From: Methylomonas sp. MK1 | GTDB lineage: Bacteria > Pseudomonadota > Gammaproteobacteria > Methylococcales > Methylomonadaceae | Length of the DNA stretch: 64,000 nt | Direction: 5' to 3' | NCBI RefSeq assembly: GCF_000365425.1 | Contig: NZ_AQOV01000001.1 | Location: forward strand, 1-64,000 | Shown here: one piece after another, positions 50,807 to 60,547 of the stretch | Layout of the letters: every line of letters starts with the position of its first letter | Position numbering within the stretch: position 1 is the stretch's first letter | Position numbers and translations under genes: made by a program | The notes under the pieces: model-generated | The model's input: only the letters and a program-made list of their open reading frames with translations | Database searches by the model: none | What the model was told of the DNA's origin: nothing

Positions 50807-53485
50807 TTAACTGGGTTTGGGTAAAAACTCCTTCAACTCCGCGACGCAGGAACCGCAACCGCTACCGGCGCTCAAACAGGCGCTGATGTCGGCAACGCTT
50901 TGCAATTGCTGGGCTTGCACCGCGTGTCTGATGGTTTTTTCGCCGACATTGAAACACGAACAGACGATTCGGCCAATATCGGCTTCACCTTTCGGCGGAA
51001 GTCCGCTCAGCAAACTCAGGCGCTCGGCTCGGCTTAGCTGCTTTTTAGCGAATAAACTGCCCAGCCAGCCCGGCTCGGGCAATTCGCAATCCGGGCCGAC
51101 CAGCAGGCAGGCTTGTAATTCGTGGTCCGGTAAGTAAGCCGTGCGGTAGTGCCCGGCTTGCTGATCGCTGTACTCAAGCCAGCAGCTATCCTCGTCGCGA
51201 TGCTCGACGGCTGCGAGCAGGCTACGGCTCCATGCCCGCCAGTCCTGCCCGGGATCGGTGGAAGCCAATTCGTAGCGAAAATAATGGTCGCCGCGCACGC
51301 TGACTTGATACTCGGCACCAGTGATTTGCAAGGAACGGCGCGACAAAATAGTGGCATACCAACGCGCCGGCCAGGCTTTTATGTTTACCGGCGTTTGCTT
51401 GCTTTCCGGTTGCCCGGAATGCGGATCGACCACCGGATTGACCACAGCGCCCATACGGCCATGACTACTGATTAGATCGGTCCAGTGCATAGGCACGAAC
51501 AGACTGCCGATTTGTTGACCCGGATTGATCTCGACGCGGGCCAGCATAGAGCCCCAACGGCTTTCTATCTGCGTCAGACTGCGCGTGGCTAAACCGAGGC
51601 GTTCGGCGTCGGCAGGGTGTATTTCGACGAAGGGTTCCGGGCGATGCGCGTTTAATTTGGCGGCCAGGCTGGTGCGGGTCATCGTGTGCCATTGATCGCG
51701 CAAACGGCCGGTATTCAGCGTAAATGGATAATCGGTATCCGGCGCGTTAACCGGCGGACGCGGGGTAATCGGGATGAAGCGGGCTTTACAATTGCTTGTG
51801 TAGTACTGGCCGTCAGTAAACATTCTGGCTGCACCTGCGGTTTGCTCGTTGGTGACCGGCCATTGCACCGGTTGCAGCGCGTCGTAGCCTGACCTATCCA
51901 AGTGGGCAAAGGCCGATAAATTAAAATCGCGTAACTGATGCTCGGCATCGTTTTCGAAGGCCGACAGCGCGGCGTGTTCACGAAAAATATCGGCGCTGGA
52001 TTGGTAATTAAACGCGTCGCTAAAACCCATGCGCTGAGCAACTTGGCTGATGATCCACCAGTCGTGTTTGGCTTCGCCGGATGCCGGAAACAAGGGCCGT
52101 TGCCGGGAGATGCGTCGTTCCAAGTTGGTGACGGTGCCATCCTTTTCGCTCCAGCCGGTAGCCGGCAGCAGCACGTGAGCCAGCTTGGCGGTATCAGTGT
52201 TGGCGATGCAATCGGATACCACCACCAATTCGCATTGTTGCAAGGCACATTTAACTTTGTCGGCATCCGGCATCGAGACCACCGGATTGGTCGCCATGAT
52301 CCACACGGCCTTGATTTGGCCGGCGGCGATGGCGTCGAACATGGCCACGGCCTTCAAGCCTTGTTTGTCGGCGACTTTGTCACTGCCCCAAAAGCGGCCG
52401 ACTCTATCGACGTGTTCGGGGTTTTCCAAATCCATATGCGCAGCCAGGGTGTTAGCCAAGCCACCCACCTCGCGGCCGCCCATTGCGTTAGGTTGACCTG
52501 TGAAGGAAAAAGGTCCCATGCCCGGCTTGCCGATGCGGCCGGTGGCCAGGTGGCAATTGATGATGGCGTTGCATTTATCCGAACCGGAGCTGGATTGGTT
52601 GATGCCTTGCGAATAGACCGTGACGGTTTTTTCGATGCTGGCAAACCAATCGAACAAGGTGGCGACTGCTTCGTTAGTCAAGCCGCAGCCGGCGGCGACT
52701 TGCTCGATGCTACCGGCGGTTTTCATCGCCTCGCTTAACGCCAGTTCGAAACCATCGGTATGCGTATCGACATAAGTCCGATCAATCCGGTTGTTTTGCT
52801 GTAAATAAGCCAGAATACCGTTGAACAATAGCCCATCCATGCCTGGCTTGACCGGCAGGTGTAAATCGGCAATGTCGCAACTGGCGGTGGCGCGCGGATC
52901 GATCACCACGATTTTTAAATTCGGATTGTTTTCCTTGGCCTTGCGGATCCGCTGGAAGGCGATCGGATGGCACCAGGCGGCATTGGAGCCGACCAGTAAA
53001 ATCAATTCGGCCAGTTCCAGGTCTTCGTAATTGCAGGGCACAGTATCGGCGCCGAAGGCGCGTTTGTAACCGACTACCGCCGACGACATGCACAAACGGG
53101 AATTGGTGTCGATATTTGCCGTGCCGATGAAGCCTTTCATCAGCTTATTGGCGACGTAGTAATCCTCGGTCAGCAATTGGCCCGAGACATAAAATGCCAC
53201 GGCTTCCGGTCCGTGTTGCGCGATAATTGCGTTAAAGCTTTCTGCGACATGGTTCAGCGCGTTATCCCAATCCACACGTTGGCCGTGGATGCTGGGGTAG
53301 AGCAGGCGGTTTTCCAGAGACACGGTATCGCCCAGCGTCGCGCCTTTCGAGCAAAGTTTGCCTAAATTGGCCGGGTGATTGCTGTCGCCCTTGATGCTGA
53401 CCCGGTGCGCCGCGCGGTCTTCTACCGTGGCTTCGATGCCGCAGCCGACGCCGCAATAAGGACAAGTGGTTTTGATGGTGTTCAT
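50807..53485 (-). CDS. nasA: Assimilatory nitrate reductase catalytic subunit NasA
   Basis: The 892-residue protein is a molybdopterin oxidoreductase of the NasA group. An N-terminal [4Fe-4S] site uses Cys8, Cys11, Cys15 and Cys45 (CPYCGVGCG ... GKLCSKG). Three molybdopterin domains follow (MSSAVVGYKRAFGADTVP; NAMGGREVGGLANTLAAH), then the C-terminal dinucleotide-binding domain (LNTGRLRDQWHTMTRT). A BFD-like [2Fe-2S] tail ends it (CSCFNVGEKTIRHAV, SGCGSC). No Tat signal is present, so it is cytoplasmic and reduces nitrate to nitrite. Electrons should come from the adjacent FAD protein. A formate dehydrogenase is ruled out by the tail and the operon. Confidence 0.95.
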   Translation of the reverse strand: MNTIKTTCPYCGVGCGIEATVEDRAAHRVSIKGDSNHPANLGKLCSKGATLGDTVSLENRLLYPSIHGQRVDWDNALNHVAESFNAIIAQHGPEAVAFYVSGQLLTEDYYVANKLMKGFIGTANIDTNSRLCMSSAVVGYKRAFGADTVPCNYEDLELAELILLVGSNAAWCHPIAFQRIRKAKENNPNLKIVVIDPRATASCDIADLHLPVKPGMDGLLFNGILAYLQQNNRIDRTYVDTHTDGFELALSEAMKTAGSIEQVAAGCGLTNEAVATLFDWFASIEKTVTVYSQGINQSSSGSDKCNAIINCHLATGRIGKPGMGPFSFTGQPNAMGGREVGGLANTLAAHMDLENPEHVDRVGRFWGSDKVADKQGLKAVAMFDAIAAGQIKAVWIMATNPVVSMPDADKVKCALQQCELVVVSDCIANTDTAKLAHVLLPATGWSEKDGTVTNLERRISRQRPLFPASGEAKHDWWIISQVAQRMGFSDAFNYQSSADIFREHAALSAFENDAEHQLRDFNLSAFAHLDRSGYDALQPVQWPVTNEQTAGAARMFTDGQYYTSNCKARFIPITPRPPVNAPDTDYPFTLNTGRLRDQWHTMTRTSLAAKLNAHRPEPFVEIHPADAERLGLATRSLTQIESRWGSMLARVEINPGQQIGSLFVPMHWTDLISSHGRMGAVVNPVVDPHSGQPESKQTPVNIKAWPARWYATILSRRSLQITGAEYQVSVRGDHYFRYELASTDPGQDWRAWSRSLLAAVEHRDEDSCWLEYSDQQAGHYRTAYLPDHELQACLLVGPDCELPEPGWLGSLFAKKQLSRAERLSLLSGLPPKGEADIGRIVCSCFNVGEKTIRHAVQAQQLQSVADISACLSAGSGCGSCVAELKEFLPKPS

Positions 53486-53497
53486 GTGTCGATGAAT

Positions 53498-54721
53498 TTA
53501 AGCCGCGCGTGCTAACGGGATTTGGCCGAACATCAAGCGGTCGCGGATCGCGGAGATTGGGGTTTTGTCTTTAACCAAATTCAGATACCAGGCGCTGTCG
53601 CTGGTGTCCCCGTACAAAATAACGCCGACGACGATGTCACCGCGCAGCACGATTTTTTTATAGATGCCCAGCCCGTGATCGATCAGTTGCAAAATCTGAC
53701 ATTCGCCGTCGCCTTCGAAATCGCCCACCGAAAATAAATCAATGCCGGTGACTTTCAGCATGGTGGCGGACGATAAGGTTTTAAATTGGCTGTCGGCTTT
53801 GCCGGCCAGCTGTTGCGCGCAAACTTTAGCCTGTTCGTAGACCGGTGCGACCAAACCGAATAGTTCGCCCCGGTGTTGCACGCATTCGCCGACCGAGAAT
53901 ATCGCCGGGTCGCTGCTGCGCATGCGGTCGTCGACCACAATACCATGCTGGCAATCCAGGCCAATGCGTTTAGCCAGACTGATATTAGGCTTGATGCCGG
54001 TGGACATGATCAGCATGTCGGCCGGTAAGACCTCGCCGTTACTCAGTTCTACCGCGCTGATATGCCTGTCCCGGCTGTCTACACGTTGGATAGTCGTGCC
54101 GAGATGAAACTGTATACCTTTATCCGCCAATTGCCGCTGTAAAAACGCCGCTGCCTTACGATCCAATTGCCGGTTCAGCAAATGGTCGGCACGATTGATG
54201 ACGCTGACTTGCATACCGCGTTGCAACAAGCCGTTGGCGGCTTCAAGACCCAGTAAACCGCCGCCCAGAATCACCGCATGGCGTTTGCTGGCGGCTTTTT
54301 CTATCATGGTTTCCACGTCGGCGATGTCTCTAAAGCCCAATACGCCCTCGACGTCGCGGCCGGGTATATCCAGCATCAACGGCAAAGAGCCGGTAGCGAT
54401 TAGCAGTTTGTCGTAAAACGCGCAGGTGCCGTCGTGGGCAATTACACAGCGACGTTCGCGGTCGACATTCACAACCGCTTTGTCCGGTCCGCAATACAAG
54501 GTCACCCGATTTTTCAGATACCAATCAAAATCGTGAATCATGATGTCGGCAACGCTTTTCGCGCCGAACAGCACCGGCGTCAGCATGATGCGATTGTAAT
54601 TGCCGTGCGGTTCCGCGCCGAACACGGTGATGTCGTAGCGATCCGGTACGGTTTGAATCAATTCGTCAACGGTGCGCATGCCGGCCATGCCGTTGCCTAT
54701 CACTACCAATTTGAGTTTCAT
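53498..54721 (-). CDS. NAD(P)H/FAD oxidoreductase, nitrate reductase electron-transfer subunit (NirB N-terminal/NasC-like)
   Basis: From the ATG at 54721 the protein has 407 residues. It has two Rossmann folds: an FAD site (VVIGNGMAGMRTVDEL near the start) and an NAD(P) site (AVILGGGLLGLEAANGL, about 145-162). A C-terminal domain like that of NirB-type proteins follows. It lacks the siroheme domain of nitrite reductase, so it should pass electrons from NAD(P)H to NasA. The frame is open further upstream, but those residues overlap the leader and do not match. It lies 12 bases before nasA. No nitrite reductase gene is present in the operon. Confidence 0.88.
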   Translation of the reverse strand: MKLKLVVIGNGMAGMRTVDELIQTVPDRYDITVFGAEPHGNYNRIMLTPVLFGAKSVADIMIHDFDWYLKNRVTLYCGPDKAVVNVDRERRCVIAHDGTCAFYDKLLIATGSLPLMLDIPGRDVEGVLGFRDIADVETMIEKAASKRHAVILGGGLLGLEAANGLLQRGMQVSVINRADHLLNRQLDRKAAAFLQRQLADKGIQFHLGTTIQRVDSRDRHISAVELSNGEVLPADMLIMSTGIKPNISLAKRIGLDCQHGIVVDDRMRSSDPAIFSVGECVQHRGELFGLVAPVYEQAKVCAQQLAGKADSQFKTLSSATMLKVTGIDLFSVGDFEGDGECQILQLIDHGLGIYKKIVLRGDIVVGVILYGDTSDSAWYLNLVKDKTPISAIRDRLMFGQIPLARAA

Positions 54722-54798
54722 GATGTTGTCGGTGGTTATTGCGAAGATCGGTGGGAAATCAGACGCAAACTGTTCAAAACAGTTTGCGTCGCTGTTGC

Positions 54799-56121
54799 CT
54801 AGAAGCTGACGTTGCCTTGCATCCAAATCACTTGGGTGTCAGGGAACGCCGGGTGATTGGAATTAAAATCTGCGTATTTGGCCAACAAGGAATAATGTTT
54901 ACCAAATTTTTTCAGCGCCGAGAAATCCCATTCCGTGCCAAATTTGACTCCACCAGTATCGTCGGAGAAATCATGAAATACGCCAGTTACGATCAGACTG
55001 TCGTTCATCGCCTTGTAACTGGCGGTGGCGAATACGTCGCGGATACCTTGGCCCATGGCTCGGGTGGCGGGGGAATCGGCGCCGACCGGATTGATGAACA
55101 GGTCAGCCCAGCCTTGGAAAGCGTGGTTGGTGCCTAGTGGCGTGTTAAATGTTTTATTTAGACCATAGCCATTCAACTGTTCCATGGCGCCTTGCAAGGT
55201 GACGTTGAACGCAGTCAATCCGCCCATCAAATTGATACGATCAGCTTGGTAATGATTGGGATTGTCGCCATAATCGGACTGCTTGCCCCATTCAGCGGTG
55301 TACAGGAAATTGACGGTATCCCAAAACTGCGGCGATTTACCGTCGAAACGCAAGCCGTAGGTTTGCGAAGATTTAAAGTAGTTGGCACGTTCCCGATAGT
55401 CCAGCCAATAGCCGTAGCCGATCAGGTTGCCCCAATCGCCGACTTTATAATTCAAATTCAAGATCGGTGCGTTGATGTTATCGGTTTCCCCGAAAATGTT
55501 TTGCACGTGATCCAAATAGCCGACGTTTGCCGTCAGCCCGAACAAGGTCTGATTGTTGTGCGTGATCAGAATCGAATCATAGGTCATTTCCATCTGCCGC
55601 CAACCGACGTTACCGATAAAACGGTCGTCATCCAACTTGATGCGCTGCCGACCAACTTTGATCAGGGTGTCGGCGATACCTTTGTAGCTTAACCAGAATT
55701 GATTGAGTTCGTTGCGCGCCGGATCGGCGATAACGGCATAGTTGCGGTCACGGTTCGTGGTAGTGCCGGCGCGGTCGTAGTCTGCTTGCGCCGCGTAGAG
55801 GCCTTCGTATTCCGCGTAACCTTGAAAATCGTGAAAAACCGGAGTCAGGAAACCCAGCCGCAGGCGCACCGTATTGGCGTTGGCGGTTTCCACAGGCTGG
55901 CCGCCCATATTGGCGGGTTTACGGACAGAGTTGTCTTTATCGACATTCTCCCAGCGGTAGTTCAAATCCATTTTTACTGCGCCGTTACTGCCGTAATGGT
56001 AGAAATTTAAGGCGTCTTCCACTTCTTTGGTAATGTCGGCGGCGGCCGGCAGGCTGAAGAAGGTTAGTGATAATAGTGTCACCGGTAACTTGCCGGTTGG
56101 ACGTTTGAGTGTTTGCGGCAT
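54799..56121 (-). CDS. Outer-membrane beta-barrel porin of the nitrate operon
   Basis: The 440-residue protein has a signal peptide (to about residue 28, PAAADI). Repeated amphipathic strands follow with aromatic girdles, and a C-terminal Phe (WMQGNVSF) is typical of outer-membrane barrels. It resembles the alginate-export/porin family (NELNQFWLSYKGIADTLIKVGRQRI). In this operon it may let nitrate through the outer membrane, an inference from context. An AGGGGG site precedes the ATG by a few bases. Confidence 0.85.
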   Translation of the reverse strand: MPQTLKRPTGKLPVTLLSLTFFSLPAAADITKEVEDALNFYHYGSNGAVKMDLNYRWENVDKDNSVRKPANMGGQPVETANANTVRLRLGFLTPVFHDFQGYAEYEGLYAAQADYDRAGTTTNRDRNYAVIADPARNELNQFWLSYKGIADTLIKVGRQRIKLDDDRFIGNVGWRQMEMTYDSILITHNNQTLFGLTANVGYLDHVQNIFGETDNINAPILNLNYKVGDWGNLIGYGYWLDYRERANYFKSSQTYGLRFDGKSPQFWDTVNFLYTAEWGKQSDYGDNPNHYQADRINLMGGLTAFNVTLQGAMEQLNGYGLNKTFNTPLGTNHAFQGWADLFINPVGADSPATRAMGQGIRDVFATASYKAMNDSLIVTGVFHDFSDDTGGVKFGTEWDFSALKKFGKHYSLLAKYADFNSNHPAFPDTQVIWMQGNVSF

Positions 56122-56152
56122 AAGGCCCCCTAGGGAAACAAGCAGTTATAAA

Positions 56153-57913
56153 TTAATGGGTGTGATCGCATTCGGACAGGAAGGTCAGCAGGCTCTCCCG
56201 GTATTTGTAGTAATCGGGATGCTCCAGTAGGGCCTTGCGGGTGCGTGGGCGCGGCAGGTCGATTTCTTGAATTTTGCCGATTTTGGCATGCGGGCCGTTG
56301 GTCATCATCACCACACGGTCGGCCAACAGAATGGCTTCGTCGACATCGTGCGTCACCACAATTGCGGTGACGTGGGTGCGCTCCCAAACCTCCATCAACA
56401 CTTCCTGCAACTCCCAACGGGTCAACGAGTCCAGCATACCGAACGGTTCGTCGAGCAGTAGCAATTTTGGCGACAGGGCAAAGGCGCGGGCGATGCCGAC
56501 GCGTTGGCGCATACCGTTGGACATGTCCCCGGCTTTTTTGAACATCGAATCGGCCAGGCCGACCCGTGTCAGGTAGTATTCGACGATGTCCTCGCGTTCG
56601 TCTTGCGAGGCATGTGGGTACACTTTATCGACGCCCAACATCACGTTTTGGAAGGCGGTCAGCCAGGGAAACAGGCTGGGAGCCTGAAACACCACGCCGC
56701 GATCAGGGCCGGCGCCGTTGATTTCCCGGTTATCCAAAATAATGCCGCCTTCGGAAATTTCGTTCAGACCGGCGGTCATCGACAACACCGTGGATTTACC
56801 GCAACCGGAGTGGCCGATGATGGAAATGAATTCGCCTTTTTTCATTTTCAGGTCAAAGCCGTCAACCACTTTCACGGTGCTGTTGCCGTCCGGGGTGGGG
56901 TAGATTTTGGAAAGATTGGCAAACTCCAGATAACGGGCCTTGCCCAAATCGCGAGTGCTGGGTTTCAGTGCCGAGGTGTCGAGCTTCCAATCGTTGCTGG
57001 TATTGGGACGTACATCGGGAAGTTTGAGCTTGTCGCCAGCGTCGGCTTGCGCCTTTTCCATGCCGATATTCATCAGATAGCGGGTGATTTCGGCGCGCAG
57101 GCGTTTGAATTCCTCGTTATGGTTCAGCGCGGTTCGGTCGCGCGGCCGCTCCAGATTGACCGTAAACGCCGGGCCGAAGCTGGCATCCGGGCCGGGATTG
57201 AGTGGAATAACCCGGTCGGCCATGTAAATGGCTTCGTCCACGTCGTTGGTAATCAAAATGACGGTCTTTTTATCCTGTTCCCAGATTTGCAGGATTTCGT
57301 CTTGCAAGTTGCCGCGAGTCAGCGCGTCCAGGGCGCTGAGCGGTTCGTCGAGCAGCAAAATATCCGGGTTGGCGGCCAACGCCCGGGCGACATTGACGCG
57401 TTGGCGCATGCCGCCGGAGAGTTCAGCAGGCTTTTTATCCATCGCCCGGCCCAGATTCACCATCTTTACGTATTTCTCGGTATGCGCACGGCGTTGCTCC
57501 GACGTACAATCTTTGAAGATCGCATCCACCGCCAGAGCCACGTTTTCGTAAACCGTTAGCCAAGGCATCAAGGAATAGTTTTGAAATACCACGCCGCGAT
57601 CCGGTCCCGGTTCGGTGATGGCTTGGCCTTGTTTCAATAGTTCGCCGCTATCGGCATGGATAAGACCGGCAATCATCGAGATCAACGTGGTTTTGCCGCT
57701 ACCGGAAAAACCGACGATAGCAATGAACTCGCCTTCGCGAATGTCCAGATTAATGTCTCTGAGGATGGAGGTTTTATCTTTGCCTTCTCCGTAGGATTTA
57801 CAGACATTTTTTAACTCTACTAGCGGCTTATACGCATCGTTGGCGGGAACGGAAGACATGGCGGATTGTTTGTGCATGGAAAGTTCGATGATTTTGGCTT
57901 GGGCGGCGCTCAT
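56153..57913 (-). CDS. Fused nitrate ABC transporter ATPase (two NrtC/NrtD-type domains)
   Basis: The 586-residue protein contains two complete ABC ATPase domains. Domain 1 has Walker A GFSGSGKTT (68-76), signature LSGGM (165-169) and Walker B ILLLDEP. Domain 2 has Walker A GHSGCGKST (367-375), signature MSNGM (464-468) and LLLLDEP. The switch residue is Asn223 in domain 1 and His522 in domain 2. Site 1 thus combines an atypical switch with the atypical signature of domain 2, while site 2 is canonical. Cyanobacterial NrtC and NrtD are separate proteins. Ten bases separate it from the permease gene. Confidence 0.92.
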   Translation of the reverse strand: MSAAQAKIIELSMHKQSAMSSVPANDAYKPLVELKNVCKSYGEGKDKTSILRDINLDIREGEFIAIVGFSGSGKTTLISMIAGLIHADSGELLKQGQAITEPGPDRGVVFQNYSLMPWLTVYENVALAVDAIFKDCTSEQRRAHTEKYVKMVNLGRAMDKKPAELSGGMRQRVNVARALAANPDILLLDEPLSALDALTRGNLQDEILQIWEQDKKTVILITNDVDEAIYMADRVIPLNPGPDASFGPAFTVNLERPRDRTALNHNEEFKRLRAEITRYLMNIGMEKAQADAGDKLKLPDVRPNTSNDWKLDTSALKPSTRDLGKARYLEFANLSKIYPTPDGNSTVKVVDGFDLKMKKGEFISIIGHSGCGKSTVLSMTAGLNEISEGGIILDNREINGAGPDRGVVFQAPSLFPWLTAFQNVMLGVDKVYPHASQDEREDIVEYYLTRVGLADSMFKKAGDMSNGMRQRVGIARAFALSPKLLLLDEPFGMLDSLTRWELQEVLMEVWERTHVTAIVVTHDVDEAILLADRVVMMTNGPHAKIGKIQEIDLPRPRTRKALLEHPDYYKYRESLLTFLSECDHTH

Positions 57914-57923
57914 GACGGTATCC

Positions 57924-58937
57924 TCAGATTTTTTGGAACGAGAACAGGTTTTGTAACGAGTGCATTACCCGGTCGAGAATGAAACCGATAATACCGATGG
58001 TAAATACTGCCACCATGATTCTGCTCAAGGAATTGGAACTGCCGTTTTGGAATTCGTCCCAGACGAATTTGCCTAAACCGGGGTTTTGCGCCAGCATCTC
58101 GGCAGCGATCAAAACCATCCAGCCCACCCCCAAGGATAGGCGCATCCCGGTAAAGATATAAGGCAAAGCCGAGGGCAGAATGATGCGTTTGATTTGCGTG
58201 GCCCAATCCAGTCTTAACACTTTGCCGACGTTGACCAAGTCGCGGTCTATCGATGACACGCCGACGGCGGTGTTGATCAGCGTCGGCCACAAGGAACATA
58301 AAGTCACGGTGATGGCCGAGGTGACAAACGATTTGGCAAACCAGGAATCGTCGTCGGTAACATACATGGCACTCACCACCAAGGTGACGATGGGCAGCCA
58401 GGCCAACGGGGATACCGGTTTGAAGATTTGGATCAGCGGGTTAAATGCGGTATTCAGCACCGGGCTCATGCCGCAGATGATGCCTAGCGGCACGGCGATC
58501 AGCGTGGCGATGATAAAGCCGGCAAACACGGTGCGCAGGCTGGTAAAAATTTGGTCTAGATAAGTCGGTTTGCCGGTGTAGGGGCGGGGCTTGATTTCTG
58601 CTTTGGGGTCTTCGGCCAGTTTTTCTTTATTCCGCAATTCCTGGCGTTGATAAAACTCGGCCATTTTGGTTTTTTCAGCATAGTGTTCAGTTACCAGGCC
58701 GCTGACTTCCGACCAGACCGCGACCGGGCCGGGAATAGCGCCCAAGCTAGTGTTGATCCGCGCGGCGGTGACGCTCCAAAACCCCAAAAACAAGATGAAA
58801 GCGATGATGGGCACGCCCATGACCAGCCATAACTGGCGCATTTGTTGGGCTGGGTTTTCACCGGCGGCGATTTTGACTAAGGGTACGAACCAGGTCAGGC
58901 CGGTGATGTTGAAAAATTTGATCAGTGTATTAGTCAT
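57924..58937 (-). CDS. nrtB: Nitrate ABC transporter permease (NrtB-type)
   Basis: The 337-residue protein has an N-terminal hydrophobic helix (about 35-55) and a charged linker (about 80-125). A binding-protein-dependent transport core follows with about five membrane segments, and the EAA loop lies near residue 235 (INTAVGVSSIDRDLVNVGKVL). It would form the inner-membrane channel driven by the fused ATPase. It is followed closely by that ATPase gene and preceded by the binding-protein gene. Confidence 0.92.
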   Translation of the reverse strand: MTNTLIKFFNITGLTWFVPLVKIAAGENPAQQMRQLWLVMGVPIIAFILFLGFWSVTAARINTSLGAIPGPVAVWSEVSGLVTEHYAEKTKMAEFYQRQELRNKEKLAEDPKAEIKPRPYTGKPTYLDQIFTSLRTVFAGFIIATLIAVPLGIICGMSPVLNTAFNPLIQIFKPVSPLAWLPIVTLVVSAMYVTDDDSWFAKSFVTSAITVTLCSLWPTLINTAVGVSSIDRDLVNVGKVLRLDWATQIKRIILPSALPYIFTGMRLSLGVGWMVLIAAEMLAQNPGLGKFVWDEFQNGSSNSLSRIMVAVFTIGIIGFILDRVMHSLQNLFSFQKI

Positions 58938-59028
58938 GTCTTTACTCGCTTGTCTTAATGGTGTCGGTAAAAAGGATGCGTCCTTGCATCAACATACGAT
59001 CCTTGTGTAGAGCACCCACCAGAGTTTC

Positions 59029-60423
59029 TTAGTCGACAATCTTGCCGCCGGAGACGGTTTGCTTGCCTTTCAAGCCAATAGCAAACTTGGCCAGGTAATC
59101 GTTAGGTTTGTTGGCATCGAACGGAATTTTGTCGATGAAAAAGTTTTGCGACGGCTTGATGCTGGTGTCGGCAGGGAAGTCTTCGGCTTTGGCTTTACCC
59201 TCGGCGACCAGTTCTTTTGCGGCAGCCAGATAGATGTCAGGGCGATAAACTTTTTTCGCGGTTTCCATATACCAGTTGTCGGGTTTGTATTCGTTGATCA
59301 TGCCCCAGCGGCGTAATTGGGTCAGATACCAGATCGCACTGCTGTAGGAGGGATAGCTGGCACCGTGACGGAAGAAGGTGTTGAAGTCGGGCAGGGAGCG
59401 TTTGTCGCCTTTTTCGTATTCAAAAGTACCGTTCATGCTGGCCGCCAACACGTCAACATCGGCACCGACATATTGTTTTTGCGACAGCATTTCGATGGCT
59501 TCTTTACGGTTTTTGTTGTTTTCGGCATCCAGCCACATCGCAGCGCGTATTAAGGCTTTAGTGACGGCTAAATACGTATTCGGATATTTTTCCGCCCAGG
59601 CTTGGGTGACGCCGAAGACTTTTTCCGGGGTGTCTTTCCAGAGTTCGTCGTCGGTGATTACCGGTACGCCGATGCCTTTAAACACCGCTTGTTGGTTCCA
59701 GGGTTCGCCGACGCAGTAGCCGAAAATAGTCCCGGATTCCAATGTGGCCGGCATTTGCGGCGGCGGGGTTACCGCCAATAAGGCGTCGGCATTAATTTGG
59801 CCGGATGTGTCTTGGGGTGGCGCGTAAAAACCGGGGTTAATGCCACCGGCGGCCAGCCAATAGCGCAGTTTGACGTTGTGGCTACCGGGTGGAAAGGTCA
59901 TGGCCATGTTGAATGGCTTGCCTTCTGCTTTATATTTATCCACTACCGGCTTCAAGGCGTCGGCTTTGATGGGGTGTACAGGCTTGCCGCCTTCCATCGG
60001 CACGTTGGCTTTCATTTGTTTCCAGATGTCGTTGGATACGGTAATCGCGCTACCGTTGTAGCCCATGCTGAAAGCGGTGACGATGTCTGCTTTAGTACCG
60101 TAGCCAATGCTGGAACCTAAGGGGGCAGGCGCCAGCATGTGCGAACCATCCAATTCACCGTTCACCACGCGATCCATGACTACTTTCCAATTGGCTTGCG
60201 CTTCCAGTTGTACGAACAGGCCTTCTTCCTCAAAAAAGCCTTTTTCAGCTGCTACGGCCAGCGGTGCCATGTCGGTCAGTTTAATGAAGCCGAATTTCAA
60301 GTCTTCCTTTTCCAGTTTGCCGGCGGCGAAACTGTGGTTGGAAAAGCCCAGTACCGCCAGTGCGACGACCGAGCTTAGCGCGGCGGCTAGTGTCTTGGGG
60401 GTGAATATGCTGTTCTGTTTCAT
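59029..60423 (-). CDS. nrtA: Nitrate ABC transporter substrate-binding protein (NrtA-type)
   Basis: From the ATG at 60423 the protein has 464 residues. The ATG has AGGA nine bases upstream, and the longer frame to 60456 would run into the terminator. A hydrophobic signal (about 8-33, ending SFAAGK) is followed by the NrtA/CmpA fold ([64 protein letters not shown]). Nitrate-binding residues cannot be set without alignment, and a bicarbonate-binding relative is possible, but nasA in the operon favours nitrate. It is the first gene after the leader. Confidence 0.92.
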   Translation of the reverse strand: MKQNSIFTPKTLAAALSSVVALAVLGFSNHSFAAGKLEKEDLKFGFIKLTDMAPLAVAAEKGFFEEEGLFVQLEAQANWKVVMDRVVNGELDGSHMLAPAPLGSSIGYGTKADIVTAFSMGYNGSAITVSNDIWKQMKANVPMEGGKPVHPIKADALKPVVDKYKAEGKPFNMAMTFPPGSHNVKLRYWLAAGGINPGFYAPPQDTSGQINADALLAVTPPPQMPATLESGTIFGYCVGEPWNQQAVFKGIGVPVITDDELWKDTPEKVFGVTQAWAEKYPNTYLAVTKALIRAAMWLDAENNKNRKEAIEMLSQKQYVGADVDVLAASMNGTFEYEKGDKRSLPDFNTFFRHGASYPSYSSAIWYLTQLRRWGMINEYKPDNWYMETAKKVYRPDIYLAAAKELVAEGKAKAEDFPADTSIKPSQNFFIDKIPFDANKPNDYLAKFAIGLKGKQTVSGGKIVD

Positions 60424-60454
60424 ATCGTTTCCTGTCAATTGAGAAAAATTGGCC

Positions 60455-60508
60455 AAAAAAAAGGCGTCTATGCCCGACTTGCTTGCAAGCCGGACAGTAG
60501 ACGCCTTT
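60455..60508 (-). terminator. Leader terminator upstream of nrtA (attenuator)
   Basis: On the minus strand AAAGGCGTCTA (60508-60498) pairs with TAGACGCCTTT, and an inner stem (CCGGCTTG / CAAGTCGG with one mismatch) extends it. Eight T residues follow directly (60462-60455). It stands 31 bases before the nrtA ATG, so without antitermination the operon would be off. It lies just after two tandem hairpins, as in NasR/NasT-controlled leaders. Confidence 0.88.
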
Positions 60509-60547
60509 GTCTTTGGTGCTCAACAGTGAGCGGGGTTTTGGTTTACC

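Noticed and set aside
50807..53485. Formate dehydrogenase alpha subunit
   Set aside because: The N-terminus is similar, but the BFD-like [2Fe-2S] tail and the nitrate transport genes point to NasA.
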